Of a stretch of DNA of 64,000 bases, positions 9,529 through 17,897 are shown one piece after another. Position 1 is the stretch's first letter, and every line of letters begins with the position of its first letter. The stretch comes from RHKX01 sp963839535. Its GTDB lineage: Bacteria; Actinomycetota; Thermoleophilia; Solirubrobacterales; 70-9. Location: the NCBI GenBank assembly GCA_963839535.1, contig CAWIVF010000014.1, positions 1-64,000 on the forward strand. Direction: 5' to 3'. The notes below the pieces were generated by a model, which searched no databases, was not told the origin of the DNA, and worked only from the letters and a program-made list of their open reading frames with translations. The translations under genes and the position numbers were made by a program.

Positions 9529-10617
9529 ATGGGTAGGCGCCTCGGTCTGATGGCGACTGCGACGAAGACCACGAAGTCGGCCAAGGCCGGCACCTCGGCG
9601 GGCATCGGCAAGGGCGGCCAGCGCCTCTCGGCGGCGTTCGAAGCCGTCAACGCGCTGCCCGCATTGGCCGAGACGGCGTCCCGGGTCACGAAGCTGACCA
9701 ACAAGGAGAACGCCTCCGTCTCAGAGATCGCCGAGCTGGTCGAGTCCGACACCGCGATCGCCATCGCCGTGCTCAAGGCCGCCAACAACGGCGGCGGCCC
9801 CCGCGGCCGGGTCTCCAACGTCCCCGACGCGATCGAGGAGCTGACCCCGGCCGGGATCCGCGCGGTCGCCGGCTCGCTCCAGACCTACGAGCTCTTCCAG
9901 CCCCGCGGCAGCTGGGTCCGCCTTCCCGAGCGCTTCCGCCGCCACGCCGTGGCCACCCGCCACGCCGCGATGAGCCTCGCCGACCTCGCCGACGTCCCCG
10001 GCCGCGACGAGCTCGCGGCCGCAGCCCTTCTCCACGACGTCGGCCAGCTCGTCCTGATGCGCCTCTACCCCGGCTACGAGACGATCCTCGGCGACCGCGA
10101 GGCGACGCCGGAGCAGCGCTGCCAGGCCGAGCGCCGCGAGCTCGGCATCGACCACACCCTCGTCGGCGGCGTCCTCGCCCGCCGCTGGGGCCTGCCGACC
10201 GTCATCGCCGGCGCCATCGAGCGCCATCACTCCGACGCCGCGACCGGCCTCGCCGCCGCCGTCCGCCTCAGCGACCTCGTCGTCCACCACTCCGCCGGCG
10301 ACATGGTCTCCTCCGACGCGATGGCCGCGGCGGCCGAGGCCTGCGGCCTCAGCGAGGCCCGCCTGCACCAGCTCGTCTACGAGTTCCCGCACGCCCGCGC
10401 CCCGCGCCAGCGCCGCGGCGAGCCGTGTCCCCTCTCCCGCCGTGAGGTCGACGCCCTGCGCGGCCTCGCCGAGGGCAAGGTCTACAAGGAGATCGCCGCG
10501 GAGATGGGCCTCTCGGCGAGCACCGTCCGCACCCACCTGCACAACGTCTACCGCAAGATCGGCGCCGCCGATCGAGCCCAGGCAGTGCTGGTCGCGCGCG
10601 AACGCGGCTGGATCTAG
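9529..10617 (+). CDS. HDOD-domain protein fused to a LuxR-type DNA-binding domain
   Basis: This 362-residue protein joins two modules. Residues about 30-250 form an HDOD domain (IAIAVLKAANNGG; VPDAIEELTPAGIRAVAGS) containing an HD-type stretch (ALLHDVGQLVLMRL; ERHHSDAATGL). Residues about 297-362 form a LuxR/GerE helix-turn-helix (PLSRREVDALRGLAEGKVYK; GLSASTVRTHLHNVYRKIG). HDOD domains usually act in signalling output, and here the output appears to be transcription. The first ATG (9529) is used; a second ATG at 9550 is possible, and neither has a strong ribosome site. The gene is convergent with the response regulator at 10800-11418. It probably senses an intracellular signal and controls genes, but the targets are unknown. 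Confidence 0.8.
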   Translation: MGRRLGLMATATKTTKSAKAGTSAGIGKGGQRLSAAFEAVNALPALAETASRVTKLTNKENASVSEIAELVESDTAIAIAVLKAANNGGGPRGRVSNVPDAIEELTPAGIRAVAGSLQTYELFQPRGSWVRLPERFRRHAVATRHAAMSLADLADVPGRDELAAAALLHDVGQLVLMRLYPGYETILGDREATPEQRCQAERRELGIDHTLVGGVLARRWGLPTVIAGAIERHHSDAATGLAAAVRLSDLVVHHSAGDMVSSDAMAAAAEACGLSEARLHQLVYEFPHARAPRQRRGEPCPLSRREVDALRGLAEGKVYKEIAAEMGLSASTVRTHLHNVYRKIGAADRAQAVLVARERGWI

Positions 10618-10629
10618 AAGACCGCACGA

Positions 10630-10652
10630 ATTTGGGCGTATAGCGCCCAAAT
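10630..10652. repeat. 23-bp hairpin repeat, copy 1
   Basis: The arms ATTTGGGCG and CGCCCAAAT pair perfectly around a TATAG loop. The same 23 bases occur at 22920-22942. Both copies lie in gaps between convergent genes and both are preceded by a similar ACCGCA sequence. The role may be bidirectional termination or a mobile palindromic element. Confidence 0.7.
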
Positions 10653-10799
10653 CGTTGCAGTCTGCGCTCCCGTACCCGCGTGCCAGGTCTCGCGCACCGG
10701 CCAGCCAGTCCGCCCGCGCCCGCCTGCCCTCACCAGCCCAAGCCAACTTCCGGCCCGGTCCGCGGCCCCTCGCGAGGCCACGCCCACCCGGCCGGCGAT

Positions 10800-11418
10800 C
10801 TAGTCGATCAGCGACCCGCGCAGCGCGATCGCGATCGCATGCGCCCGGTCCCTGGCCCCCAGGCGCGGCAGCGTCGCCCGCGCGTGGGTCCGCACCGTCT
10901 CGCGGCTCAGTTCGAGGCGCTCCGCCACCTCGTCGGTCGAGAGCCCATCGGCGAAGAGCTGCAGGACCTGGCGCTGGCGCGGGGTGATCGCAATCAGCTC
11001 GCCGGCCGCCGCCACGGCCTCGGGGTCGACGAAGGAGTCGAAGCGCTCGACCGCGTTCACCGCGGTCTCTCAGGACCGAGGGGGAGGAGCGCTTGCTCAC
11101 GTAGGCGGAGGCGCCGGCGTCGAGGGCCTCGCGCAGCGAGTGCCTGCCGACCCGGCCGCCGTGGGCGACGATGCCGATCCCGGGCTGGGCCTTGAGGAGG
11201 GCCCTGATCGTCGCCGTGCCCGAGGGCGCGCCGTTCTGGGCGGCGCGCATCTCGACGATCGCGACGTCGAAGTGGCCGACGCTGTTGAGCAGTGCGACGG
11301 CCTCGCCGCCGTGGGGAAGCTCCTCGAAGTCCCACTCGGCGGGCTCCAGCAACCGGCGGATGCCGAGTCGCACCACCGGATGGGCGTCGATGATCATGCA
11401 GGAGCGTTCGGCGCTCAT
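10800..11418 (-). CDS. NarL-type response regulator with degenerate receiver, frameshifted
   Basis: This is a receiver domain followed by a LuxR-type helix-turn-helix. The start MSAERSCMIIDAHPVVRLGI corresponds to the usual receiver opening, but the acidic pair is Asp-Ala. The phosphoacceptor position reads DVAIVEMRA, with Glu where Asp is expected. The conserved Lys is kept (AYVSKRSSPS). After an extra base near 11072 the C-terminal half continues (ITPRQRQVLQLFADGLSTDEV; LSRETVRTHARATLPRLG). The length, about 206 residues, is normal. Loss of the Asp suggests it is not controlled by phosphorylation. It is convergent with the HDOD-LuxR gene and divergent from the Rrf2 gene. No histidine kinase is nearby. 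Confidence 0.8.
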
Positions 11419-11504
11419 CGTCCTCCCAGACAGCCCAGAGCGGATGCCCGGCGGCCGATCGTAGCGAAGCCTGCGCCGCCCGATCCGATACAAACGCCGC
11501 GACG

Positions 11505-11903
11505 ATGATCTCGGTCACCGCCAAGTCCCGCTACGCCGTCGTCGGCATGGCGGAGCTCTCGAGAAGCAGCGGGACCCCGGTCCCGATCGCCGTCGTCGCC
11601 GAGCGCCGCGGCATTCCCGTGCAGTTCCTCGAGCAGCTCTTCTCGACCCTCCGCCGAGCCGGCCTGCTGGTCTCGCAGCGCGGCGTGAAGGGCGGCTACC
11701 GCCTCGCCCGCGACGCCGACCAGATCACCGTCCTCGAGGTCGTCCAGGCGCTCGACGGCCGCCTCGGCGAGGAGGGCAAGGAGGCGGGCGGCATCTGGGC
11801 CGACGGGGTCGAGTCCCTCCGGGCGGTCTTCTCGCGAGCGACGATCGCCGACGTGGCGCGCCGCGAGGAGTCCGAGCTCGGCTCGGGCATGTACTACATC
11901 TAG
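11505..11903 (+). CDS. Rrf2-family transcriptional regulator without cluster cysteines
   Basis: This is a 132-residue winged-helix regulator. The start MISVTAKSRYAVVGMAELSR and the recognition region IAVVAERRGIPVQFLEQLF, LRRAGLLVSQRGVKGGYRLA are typical of Rrf2. The protein contains no cysteine, so it cannot carry the Fe-S cluster of IscR or NsrR. In this it resembles CymR, the cysteine-metabolism repressor of Firmicutes, which works with CysK. cysK-cysE lies 2 kb downstream, so a role in sulfur metabolism is plausible but not shown. The gene starts with ATG at 11505 and is divergent from the response regulator. Confidence 0.8.
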   Translation: MISVTAKSRYAVVGMAELSRSSGTPVPIAVVAERRGIPVQFLEQLFSTLRRAGLLVSQRGVKGGYRLARDADQITVLEVVQALDGRLGEEGKEAGGIWADGVESLRAVFSRATIADVARREESELGSGMYYI

Positions 11904-11908
11904 TCAGC

Positions 11909-12023
11909 GGGCCCCGGGCTCACCCCGCCACTCGTTTGCCGTCGCCCCGCAGGGGAACAATGGGGTTGCGGCGCGTCGCACCAACCTAGGTGGATTCCTG
12001 CGATGAGCCGGCGGGCGGGGCCC
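11909..12023 (+). ncRNA. candidate structured RNA in a 303-base gap upstream of the first MpsC gene
   Basis: The gap at 11904-12206 has no gene. Its first part can fold as a long closed structure. GGGCCCCG (11909-11916) pairs perfectly with CGGGGCCC (12016-12023), and CCCGCC (11924-11929) pairs with GGCGGG (12010-12015). Smaller hairpins lie inside, including CCGCA with TGCGG and CACC with GGTG. The single-stranded parts include AGGGGAACAATGGGGTT. This layout resembles a riboswitch or a 6S-like RNA, but I match no known class. The rest of the gap shows only weak hairpins and the ribosome site of the next gene. Confidence 0.3.
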
Positions 12024-12206
12024 TCAACTCGGGTGCCCCGCTCCTGCCCGGAGGCCGCCCACTACACTCCGCCTCAGCTTCCGTTCTTCAAGGGGCATCA
12101 ACGAGGGATGGGCCGTCCTAGACCGGCGCTTCGTCTCCCGAGCAGGAAGTCCCCGGGCCGCAAGTCCGAGGGCTGACGGTCAGTTCGGGACGACGGAGGC
12201 ACGGAG

Positions 12207-12575
12207 TTGACAGACGGAGCATTCGCAGGAGGCCCCCAGAGGGAGATCTCCCGCGGCATGGTGGGGATCTACAAGGAGTACTTCGGGCGGGGCCCGACCT
12301 GGGCGCATGCGACGGTCGCCGACTCGCACGTGACCGTGCTCCTCGGTGACGCTCTGACGGTGATCGAGCAACGGCTCGCATCTGAGGGCAACCACGAGAC
12401 GGTCCGCGCCCTGCGCCGCAAGGCGCAGGAATCGCTGTCGCAGGACATGAGCGCGCTCGTCGAGCGCGTCACCGGGCGCAAGGTCAGGTGCCTGCTCAGC
12501 GATCACGACGTCGAGACGGACACCGCCGTCGAGGTGCTCGTGTTCGAGGGCGCCGGCGTTCCGGCGTCGGGTTGA
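12207..12575 (+). CDS. MpsC/DUF2294-family protein (paralogue 1)
   Basis: This 122-residue protein belongs to the DUF2294 family, known as the MpsC component of a membrane-potential/cation system in staphylococci. Family motifs are ISRGMVGIYKEYFGRGP, LEUCINE-rich helix ALTVIEQRLASEG, ALVERVTGRKVRCLLSDHD and VEVLVFEG. It starts with TTG at 12207, preceded by a GGAGG-like site (12195-12199). No membrane segment is seen, so any membrane role would need partners. The usual MpsA and MpsB partners are absent from the window. It is the first of three paralogues in 1.3 kb and follows a possible structured RNA. Confidence 0.75.
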   Translation: MTDGAFAGGPQREISRGMVGIYKEYFGRGPTWAHATVADSHVTVLLGDALTVIEQRLASEGNHETVRALRRKAQESLSQDMSALVERVTGRKVRCLLSDHDVETDTAVEVLVFEGAGVPASG

Positions 12576-12838
12576 AGGGGGCGTTTCAGGCCGGATCCGC
12601 TGGGCAATTGCGCCCCGAGCGCCCGGCGTCAGCCTCGAACTCACTGCCGTCCACTCCTCCCGACTGCACAGGTCGTGGCCGCCACGACCGGACGGTCGCG
12701 GCGGAGCCACCCCTGGAGGGCGGCTCGGCCTGCCACCTCTTTAGCCCACAGGGCTACCCTGGATGTTCAGGTTTCCCGTAGCGCTCTCGTTTCCGCTCAG
12801 GAATCAGTTCCAGAGGAGCGAGAGTCAGGAGCATCGCG

Positions 12839-13189
12839 GTGACCGACGAGGGGATCAGCCACGAGAAGCAGATCAGCCGTGGAACCGTCGCGATCTACGT
12901 CGACTACATGGGCCGCGGCCCGGCCCACGTGCTCACGACGATCAGCGACAGCTCGGCGATGACGATCTGCCGGGAGTCGATGACCAAGGCGGAGAAGCGC
13001 CTCGTCGAACGGGGCGAGGCCGAGTCGGTCCGAACGATCCGCCGCAAGTTCCAGGACGTCATGCGCGACGACTACCTCCGCATGGTCGAGGGCGTCGTCG
13101 ACCGCAGGGCCGAGGCGTTTCTCAGCGATCACGACGCCAATGCCGACGTCGCCGTCGAGGTCGTGACGTTCGCGGGCTCGCCCGCCTAG
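12839..13189 (+). CDS. MpsC/DUF2294-family protein (paralogue 2)
   Basis: A 116-residue member of the same family as the genes on either side (ISRGTVAIYVDYMGRGP; ESMTKAEKRLVERGEAESV; FLSDHDANADVAVEVVTF). It starts with GTG at 12839 after an AGGAG site. It departs from the consensus where the others read TGRK or TGRP (here VVDRRAEAFLS), so one copy may have specialised. Its TAG stop shares the bases CTAG with the stop of the oppositely oriented paralogue 3. The 263-base gap before it carries a CTCTCG...CGAGAG inverted repeat just ahead of the start and nothing else I recognise. Confidence 0.75.
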   Translation: MTDEGISHEKQISRGTVAIYVDYMGRGPAHVLTTISDSSAMTICRESMTKAEKRLVERGEAESVRTIRRKFQDVMRDDYLRMVEGVVDRRAEAFLSDHDANADVAVEVVTFAGSPA

Positions 13190-13534
13190 TCGGCGTCGGC
13201 GAAGACGACCATCTCGACCGCGACGTCGTTGACGGCGTCGTGGTCGCTCAGGAAGGTGGCCGTGGGCCTGCCCGTCACGCGCTCGACGAGAGCGGTGATG
13301 TCCTGCGCGCATCGCCTCCTGGAACTTGCGCCGGATCTCGCGGACCGTGGGCGCGTCACCGGCTTCGATCAGGCTCTGCTCCGCCCGCGTCAGCGAGTCC
13401 TCCAGCGTCGTGATCGCCGCATGGGAGGTCAGCTCGGTCCGCGCCGTCGTCGGCCCGCGGCCGAGGTATTCCTTGTAGATCGTCACGACACCGCGTGCGA
13501 TCTCCTTCTCGGGGCTGAGGCCGTGCTGACTCAT
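13186..13534 (-). CDS. MpsC/DUF2294-family protein (paralogue 3), frameshifted
   Basis: The third family member, on the minus strand, starts MSQHGLSPEKEIARGVVTIY with KEYLGRGPTTARTELTSH and LTRAEQSLIEAGDAPTV. One extra base near 13303 breaks the frame after KFQEAMR. The family sequence then resumes as DITALVERVTGRPTATFLSD and ends VVFADAD. The rebuilt length is about 116 residues, like its neighbours. The stop codon overlaps that of paralogue 2 tail to tail. It is closer in sequence to paralogue 1 than to 2 (IYKEYLGRGPT against IYKEYFGRGPT). Confidence 0.7.
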
Positions 13535-13589
13535 CGGCCGGAGATTCTACGGAGTGGCCCCGTCCGCGCCACCCCGATACGGTAGGGCC

Positions 13590-13844
13590 ATGCCTCACCT
13601 GCGAGCACGGATCAGCGGCAAGGACCTCGGCGACGTCGACGACCTCCTGCGCGAGGCCCGCGTCGGCGTCGTGACCTCCCGGGACATCGATTCCGGAGGC
13701 GCCCTCGCCTCGGGCGTGCCCTCGGAGGACCCCGAGATGCAGAGCGTCGAGGCATCGGTCGACGCCAAGGACGCCGCGGACGCCGAGAGCCGGCTTCGCG
13801 AGGTCCTCCCGGACGGCTGCACGGTCGAGATCCTCGACTCCTAG
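13590..13844 (+). CDS. 84-residue hypothetical protein
   Basis: A short acidic soluble protein starting MPHLRARISGKDLGDVDDLL with ATG at 13590. It has no cysteine cluster, membrane helix or signal peptide; the only cysteine is in LPDGCTVEILDS. The pattern beta-helix-beta-(loop)-beta-helix-beta suggests a small ferredoxin-like fold, but that is only a reading of hydrophobic spacing. It lies between the MpsC group and cysK on the cysK strand, with 41 bases to cysK, and could be co-transcribed. I do not recognise the family. Confidence 0.5.
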   Translation: MPHLRARISGKDLGDVDDLLREARVGVVTSRDIDSGGALASGVPSEDPEMQSVEASVDAKDAADAESRLREVLPDGCTVEILDS

Positions 13845-13856
13845 AAAACCGGTCGG

Positions 13857-13872
13857 CCGGGCGGACGCCCGG
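13857..13872. other. short perfect hairpin before cysK
   Basis: CCGGGCG and CGCCCGG flank a GA loop, 12 bases after the stop of the preceding gene and 13 before the cysK ATG. It may attenuate or terminate read-through into cysK, or affect cysK translation. There is no T-tract. Confidence 0.35.
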
Positions 13873-13885
13873 TACCGTTGACGGG

Positions 13886-14843
13886 ATGGCCTCGTCAGCT
13901 CAAGCCCACCCGACGCTGCGAATCGCCGCGGAGGCCTCCGGCGTCGTCGGCGACACCCCGATGGTCGCGCTGCGGCGGGTCGGATCGGGCCTCGAGGCGG
14001 AGCTGGTCGCCAAGCTCGAGTGGTTCAACCCGGGCGGCTCGATCAAGGACCGGATCGGCGTCGCGATGATCGATGCCGCCGAGGCCGACGGGCGGATCGA
14101 GCCCGGCCGCACGGTGATCGTCGAGCCGACCTCGGGCAACACGGGGATCGCGCTCGCCATGGTCTGCGCGTCGCGCGGCTATCGCTGCATCCTCACCCTG
14201 CCGGAGGGGATGAGCAGGGAGCGCGCCGCGCTGCTGCGGGCCTACGGCGCCATCGTCCGCGAGACGCCCTCGATGGGCGGGATGAACGAGTCCGTCGACC
14301 TCGCGCGGACGATCGCCTCCGAGCACGAGGACGCCTACATGCCGATGCAGTTCGACAACGCCGCCAACCCCGAGGTCCATCGCAGGACCACGGCGGAGGA
14401 GATCTGGCGGGACACCGGGGGAGAGGTCGACGCGCTCGTCTGCGGCGTCGGCACCGGCGGCACGATCACCGGCGTCGGCCAGGTCCTCAAGGAGCGCCGC
14501 CCCGGATTCCACGTCGTCGCCGTCGAGCCCGCTTCCTCGCCCGTGCTGTCGGGCGGGCGTTCCGGGCCCGCACAAGATCCAGGGGATCGGGCCGGGGTTC
14601 GTTCCGTCGGTGCTCGATCGCTCGGTGATCGACGAGATCATCGCGGTGGAGGACGAGTCGGCGCTGGCGATGGCCGGGCTGGCGGCCACCCGCGAGGGGC
14701 TGCTGATCGGGATCTCCGCGGGAGCCGCGCTCTGGGCCGCGATCGAGGTCGGTTCGCGCCCGGAGATGCGCGGCAAGCGGATCGCCGTGATCTTCGCCGA
14801 CGCCGGCGAGCGCTACATGTCGATGCCGTTCTTCGGGGCCTAG
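13886..14843 (+). CDS. cysK: cysteine synthase (O-acetylserine sulfhydrylase), frameshifted
   Basis: This PLP enzyme makes cysteine from O-acetylserine and sulfide. The PLP lysine is K54 in FNPGGSIKDRIG. The phosphate and substrate loops are PTSGNTGIALAM and CGVGTGGTITGVGQVLKERR. One extra base near 14560 breaks the frame at SPVLSGG; it resumes as KIQGIGPGFVPSVLDRSVID and ends MPFFGA. The rebuilt length of about 319 residues is normal. The start is ATG at 13886. cysE begins 3 bases after the stop, so the two form an operon for cysteine synthesis. Such enzymes often bind CysE in a complex. Confidence 0.9.
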
Positions 14844-14846
14844 GCC

Positions 14847-15583
14847 ATGCTCGGGCTCGGAACCATCGCGCGGGTGATGAAGGAGGTGCGCGCCGACGTC
14901 GCCGCGGCCCGCGACCGCGATCCGGCGGCCCGCGACGCGGGATCGGTCGAGATCCTCGCCGGCTGGGGCGGGGTCCAGGCGATCCTCTCCCACCGCTTCG
15001 CCCACGCCCTCCACGAGGCCGGGGTGCCGGTCGTGCCCACCGCGCTCGCCTACACATCACGGGCCATCACCGGCGTCGAGATCCACCCGGCCGCCCGCAT
15101 CGGCGCCGACTTCTTCATCGATCACGGCGCGGGCGTCGTGATCGGCGAGACCGCGGAGGTCGGGAGAGAGCGTGACCGTCTACCAGGGGGTCACCCTCGG
15201 CGGCACCGGCTTCCAGCGGGGCAAGCGCCATCCGACGGTCGAGGACAACGTGACGATCGGCTCGGGAGCGAAGCTGCTGGGGCCGATCCGGGTCGGCCAC
15301 GGCGCCAAGGTCGGCGCGAACACCGTCGTCGTCGGCGACGTGCCGCCGAACTCCACGGTGGTCGGCAACCCCGGCCACATCGTCAGGGTCGAGGGACGCC
15401 GGCCCGAGGGGCCCGACAACGACTGGATCCACCTGCCGGACCCCGTCGCGGACGCGATCCGCGGCCTCTCCGAGCGCCTCGGGCAGCATCGAGCGCCGTC
15501 TCGAGGCCCTCGACGGGGACGTCGCCGAGGCCGAGGTCCGCGAACTACGACCCAAGAAGGGCCCTCACACCGCTGGAGGCTGA
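14847..15583 (+). CDS. cysE: serine O-acetyltransferase, two frameshifts
   Basis: CysE acetylates serine with acetyl-CoA, the first step of cysteine synthesis. The left-handed beta-helix is clear: GVEIHPAARIGADFFIDHG, GVVIGETAEVG, then SVTVYQGVTLGGTGF and VEDNVTIGSGAKLLGPIRVG. The catalytic His lies in FIDHGAG. An extra base near 15168 and another near 15485 break the frame. After the second the sequence reads SIERRLEALDGDVAEAEV and stops at the TGA at 15581. The rebuilt length, about 245 residues, is normal. It follows cysK by 3 bases. The long N-terminal helical part is present. Confidence 0.88.
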
Positions 15584-15632
15584 GGCCCTCCCGGAGGGGC
15601 AGCGCCGCGTGCGGCTCTATCCTCGATCCGGC

Positions 15633-17895
15633 ATGGATCAGGGCACGATGAGCGATCCCGAGGCGGAGTACTACGGCGCGCCCGTGGCCGTCGGCGCGAC
15701 CGCGGTCGAGGGCCTGCTCCAGGGCCTCAACCCCGCTCAGGCGGAGGCGGTCACCCATGGCGAGGGGCCCCTGCTGGTGCTCGCCGGCGCCGGTTCCGGC
15801 AAGACCCGCGTGCTGACCCATCGGGTCGCCTACCTGCTCGCCACCGGGATGGCGCGGCCGGGCGAGATCCTCGCGATCACCTTCACCAACAAGGCGGCGG
15901 GCGAGATGAAGGAGCGCGTCGCCTCGCTCGTCGGCGCGGCCTCCCGCGTGATGTGGGTGATGACGTTCCACTCGGCCTGCGCCCGGATCCTGCGCCAGCA
16001 CGCCGACCGCCTCGCCTACAAGCGCGGCTTCACGATCTACGACGAGGCGGACTCGCGCCGGATGGTCAAGCGCTGCATGGACGAGCTCGGGATCGACCCC
16101 AAGCGGTTCCCGCCGCGCTCGATCAAGAGCCAGATCTCGGGCGCCAAGAACCGCCTCCGGGACGCCGAGACGCTGCGCGAGGAGCAGGGCTCGTTCTTCG
16201 AGGAGACCGTGGCCGACGTCTACGACGCTGTACGAGAAGCGGATGCACGCGGCCAACGCGATGGACTTCGACGACCTGCTCGTCCGCACCGTCAACCTCT
16301 TCGAGCTCTTCGCGGACCTGCGCGAGCGCTACGCGCGGAACTTCCGCCACGTCCTCGTCGACGAGTACCAGGACACGAACCGCGTCCAGTACCGGATGCT
16401 GCAGCTACTCAGCGGTGAGCACGGCAACCTCTTCGTCGTCGGCGACGACGCCCAGAGCGTCTACGGGTTCCGCGCCGCCGACATCCGCAACATCCTCGAC
16501 TTCGAGCAGGACTTCCCCGAGGCGCAGACGGTCAAGCTCGAGCAGAACTACCGCTCGACCGGCGTGATCCTCGATGCCGCCAACGGGCTGATCTCCCACA
16601 ACCGCGATCAGATGAAGAAGCGGCTCTGGACCGCCGCCGAGCGCGGTGCGCCGGTGACGATCGCCGAGCTCAGCGACGAGCACGAGGAGGCCCGCTGGGT
16701 GGCGGGGGAGATCGACCGGCTCGTCGAGGAGGAGGGGATCGGCCGCGACGAGGTGGCGGTCTTCTACCGGACGAACGCGCAGAGCCGGGTCCTCGAGGAC
16801 ACGCTGGTGCGCTTCGACGTCCCCTACCAGGTGATCGGCGGGACCAAGTTCTACGAGCGCGCCGAGATCAAGGACGCGATCGCCTACCTGAGCCGTCCTC
16901 GCCAACCCCGACGACAGCGTCTCGCTCGCCCGGATCCTCAACTCGCCGCGTCGCGGGATCGGCAGCACCTCGGAGGGCCGGCTGCTCGCCTTCGCCAACA
17001 CGACCGGGGTCAGCCCGCTGGAGGCGATCGAGTCGGTCGACCGCGTGCCCGGCCTCGGCGCCGCCGCGGTCAAGGCGATCGGCCGCTTCGGCGAGATGAT
17101 CGCGAGCCTCACCGAGCGCGCCGAGCGGCGCGGGCCCGTCGCCGAGCTGCTCGAGTCGGTCCTCTCGGAGTCCGGCTACATCGAGGCGCTCGAGGCCGAG
17201 CGCACGATCGAGGCCGAGGGCCGGGTCGAGAACCTCAACGAGCTGATCGGCATGGCCGGCGAGTTCGACGCCAACCGCGCGCTCGAGGGCGAGAGCGAGC
17301 TGGCGCCGCTCGAGGAGTTCCTCGAGCAGATCTCGCTGATCAACGAGCAGGACAAGCTCGTCGACGACGACACGCTGGTCACCCTGATGACGCTCCACAA
17401 CGCCAAGGGGCTCGAGTACAAGGCCGTCTTCATCATCGGCTGCGAGGACGGCGTCTTCCCGCACTCCCGCTCGATCGACGAGGGCAGCCTCGAGGAGGAG
17501 CGGAGGCTCTGTTACGTCGGGCTGACGCGAGCCCGCGAGCATCTGACCCTGACCCACGCGCGCCGCCGGAACCTGTTCGGATCCCAGGGCACCGGAATCC
17601 CGTCCCGCTTCCTCGGTGAGATCCCGTCCGAGCTCGTCGAGCGCCACTCCACCGGCCTGCCGCCGATGGGCTGGGGAATCGGCTCCGGAGGGTCGGCCGG
17701 GGGCTTCGCCGCTCCGGCCCCGGCGCCCGGGCCGGCACTCGAGCTGACCGTCGGCGACGACGTGATCCATGCGTCCTTCGGCGAGGGCGTCGTCACCGCC
17801 GTCGAGCCCGGCAACGTCGTCGTGATCCGCTTCGGCCGCGGCGGGGACGAGCGCAAGCTGATGGCCGACTACGCCCCATTCAAAGAGCTTCCTAG
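15633..17895 (+). CDS. pcrA: UvrD/PcrA-type DNA helicase, several frameshifts
   Basis: This is a superfamily 1A 3'-5' helicase of DNA repair and replication restart. Walker A is GAGSGKT at residues 52-58. Other motifs include AITFTNKAAGEM, HVLVDEYQDTN, FVVGDDAQSVYGFRAAD, LEQNYRST, TLMTLHNAKGLEYKAVF and LCYVGLTRAREHL. A C-terminal Tudor-like segment (VGDDVIHASFGEGVVTAVEPG) identifies PcrA. Extra bases near 16230 and 16893 break the frame; the parts join as DVYDLYEKRMHAANAMDFDD and IAYLSVLANPDDSVSLARI. The last frame stays open to 17989, but after DYAPFK it only mirrors folD. The TAG at 17893-17895 in a neighbouring frame is the likely stop, 2 bases before folD. The length of about 754 residues is normal. 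Confidence 0.9.
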
Positions 17896-17897
17896 GG

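Noticed and set aside
11950..12000. c-di-AMP (ydaO) riboswitch, because of GGGGAAC...GGGG
   Set aside because: The later conserved parts of that riboswitch are absent, so only an unclassified RNA is proposed.
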